This document shows positions 63,393 through 64,000 of a stretch of 64,000 nucleotides of DNA, piece by piece. The position numbers were made by a program, and so were the translations under genes. Each line of letters opens with the position of its first letter. The stretch's first letter is position 1. The notes beneath the pieces were generated by a model. It had not been told where the DNA came from. It made no database searches and worked only from the letters and a program-made list of their open reading frames with translations. The DNA is from Pseudomonas oryzihabitans (GTDB lineage: Bacteria; Pseudomonadota; Gammaproteobacteria; Pseudomonadales; Pseudomonadaceae). The stretch lies in assembly GCF_001518815.1 (NCBI RefSeq), contig NZ_CP013987.1:1591001-1655000 (forward strand), read 5' to 3'.

Positions 63393-64000
63393 ATGCTCAG
63401 CACCGAACTCAAGACCCAGATCCAGGGCGCCTACACGCGTTTCCTCGAAGCCAAGTCGCTCAAGCCACGCTATGGCCAGCGCCTGATGATCGCGGAAACC
63501 GCCAAGGGCCTGGGCGCCATCACCCAGGACGGGGAGGGCCACCGCGAAGGTGAGCCGGCCGTGGTGGCGGTGGAGGCGGGCACGGGTACCGGCAAGACCG
63601 TGGCCTATGCCCTGGCCGCCATCCCCGCGGCCAAGGCTGCCGGCAAGCGTCTGGTGATCGCCACGGCGACGGTGGCGTTGCAGGAGCAGATCGTGCACAA
63701 GGACCTGCCGGACATCCTGCGCAACAGCGGGCTGTCCTTCAGCTTCGCCCTGGCAAAGGGCCGCGGGCGCTATCTTTGCCTGTCCAAGCTGGACATGCTG
63801 CTGCAGGAAGGGCAGGCACAGAACGCCACGGCCCAGCTCTTCGCCGAGGACGGCTTCAAGATCGATGTGGACGAGTCGTCCAACGAGCTGTTCGGCAAGA
63901 TGATCGAGCGCCTGGCCGGCAATCGCTGGGATGGTGACCGCGACAGTTGGCCGGAAGCCATCGAAGACGTGCAGTGGTCGCGCATCACCACCGACCACAG
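63393..64000 (+). CDS. dinG: ATP-dependent DNA helicase DinG, 3' end beyond the window
   Basis: The first 202 codons of an XPD-like iron-sulfur helicase, a 5'-3' helicase for R-loops and damaged DNA in the SOS response. Walker A is EAGTGTGKTVAY near residue 62, and motif Ia is IATATVALQEQIV. The Cys in GRGRYLCLSKL is the first ligand of the [4Fe-4S] cluster. Start MLSTELKTQIQGAYTRFL. No stop codon in this frame before base 64000. No SOS box was identified. Confidence 0.93.
   Translation, partial: MLSTELKTQIQGAYTRFLEAKSLKPRYGQRLMIAETAKGLGAITQDGEGHREGEPAVVAVEAGTGTGKTVAYALAAIPAAKAAGKRLVIATATVALQEQIVHKDLPDILRNSGLSFSFALAKGRGRYLCLSKLDMLLQEGQAQNATAQLFAEDGFKIDVDESSNELFGKMIERLAGNRWDGDRDSWPEAIEDVQWSRITTDH

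Overview
The window is high-GC, densely coded DNA from a gammaproteobacterium, almost certainly a Pseudomonas. The evidence is the cob gene order, the thrS-infC-rpmI-rplT-pheS-pheT-ihfA-merR cluster between a tRNA-Val and a tRNA-Pro, the rnd-ycgL pair, a PtrB-type oligopeptidase and a dinG start. The species cannot be read from the sequence; a relative of P. oryzihabitans or P. oleovorans is a guess.

Layout. 1-5147: the end of an aerobic cobalamin operon (cobC, cobQ, cobU/P, cobT, an alpha-ribazole phosphatase, cobS), nearly all overlapping by 1-4 bases. 5308-17496: housekeeping genes, including a membrane GGDEF/EAL protein, a FadL-type porin, RNase D, YcgL, a D-2-hydroxyacid dehydrogenase, a nitroreductase, a YcgN protein, an SRPBCC protein, oligopeptidase B and a YafJ-type amidotransferase. 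17586-20977: tRNA-Val followed by an apparently lineage-specific insert (MFS transporter, YfdX protein) that also holds a decayed second copy of the tRNA 3' end and its terminator. 20978-28867: a small membrane protein, the translation/IHF operon and tRNA-Pro.

28868-48113 is the accessory part. It starts after tRNA-Pro with a small unknown gene. A LysR regulator follows, divergent from a PotABCD-like ABC transporter operon that runs through a heterotrimer-like FAD/[2Fe-2S] dehydrogenase, a second DAO-type oxidase and RidA. Next come a LuxR solo, a nitrilase-family amidase and an APC permease. The inverted repeat with core CCCTATGGG lies both at the ABC operon promoter and in front of the luxR gene, which suggests one regulon for uptake and oxidation of an unidentified amine or amino-acid-like compound. 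43977-48113 is a D-threonate-type catabolic cassette (KdgT-like permease, four-carbon acid sugar kinase, PdxA2, DeoR). It is bordered by a decayed DeoR gene on the left and a decayed LuxR gene on the right.

48841-64000: mixed smaller genes. They include a secreted GlcG-like protein with an exported hydroxyisourate hydrolase, an SDR, a YqaA-like membrane protein with no standard start codon, a DsbA-fold protein, a CaiB-like CoA-transferase, a YghU-like GST and an AraC regulator. A divergent pair follows: a GNAT-C39 peptidase fusion and an RLAN-RimK ATP-grasp ligase, which together look like a peptide-ligating or peptide-modifying system. The end holds a LEA-type lipoprotein, a His-rich SEC-C mini-protein, YchJ, an OmpA-type lipoprotein and the 5' part of dinG.
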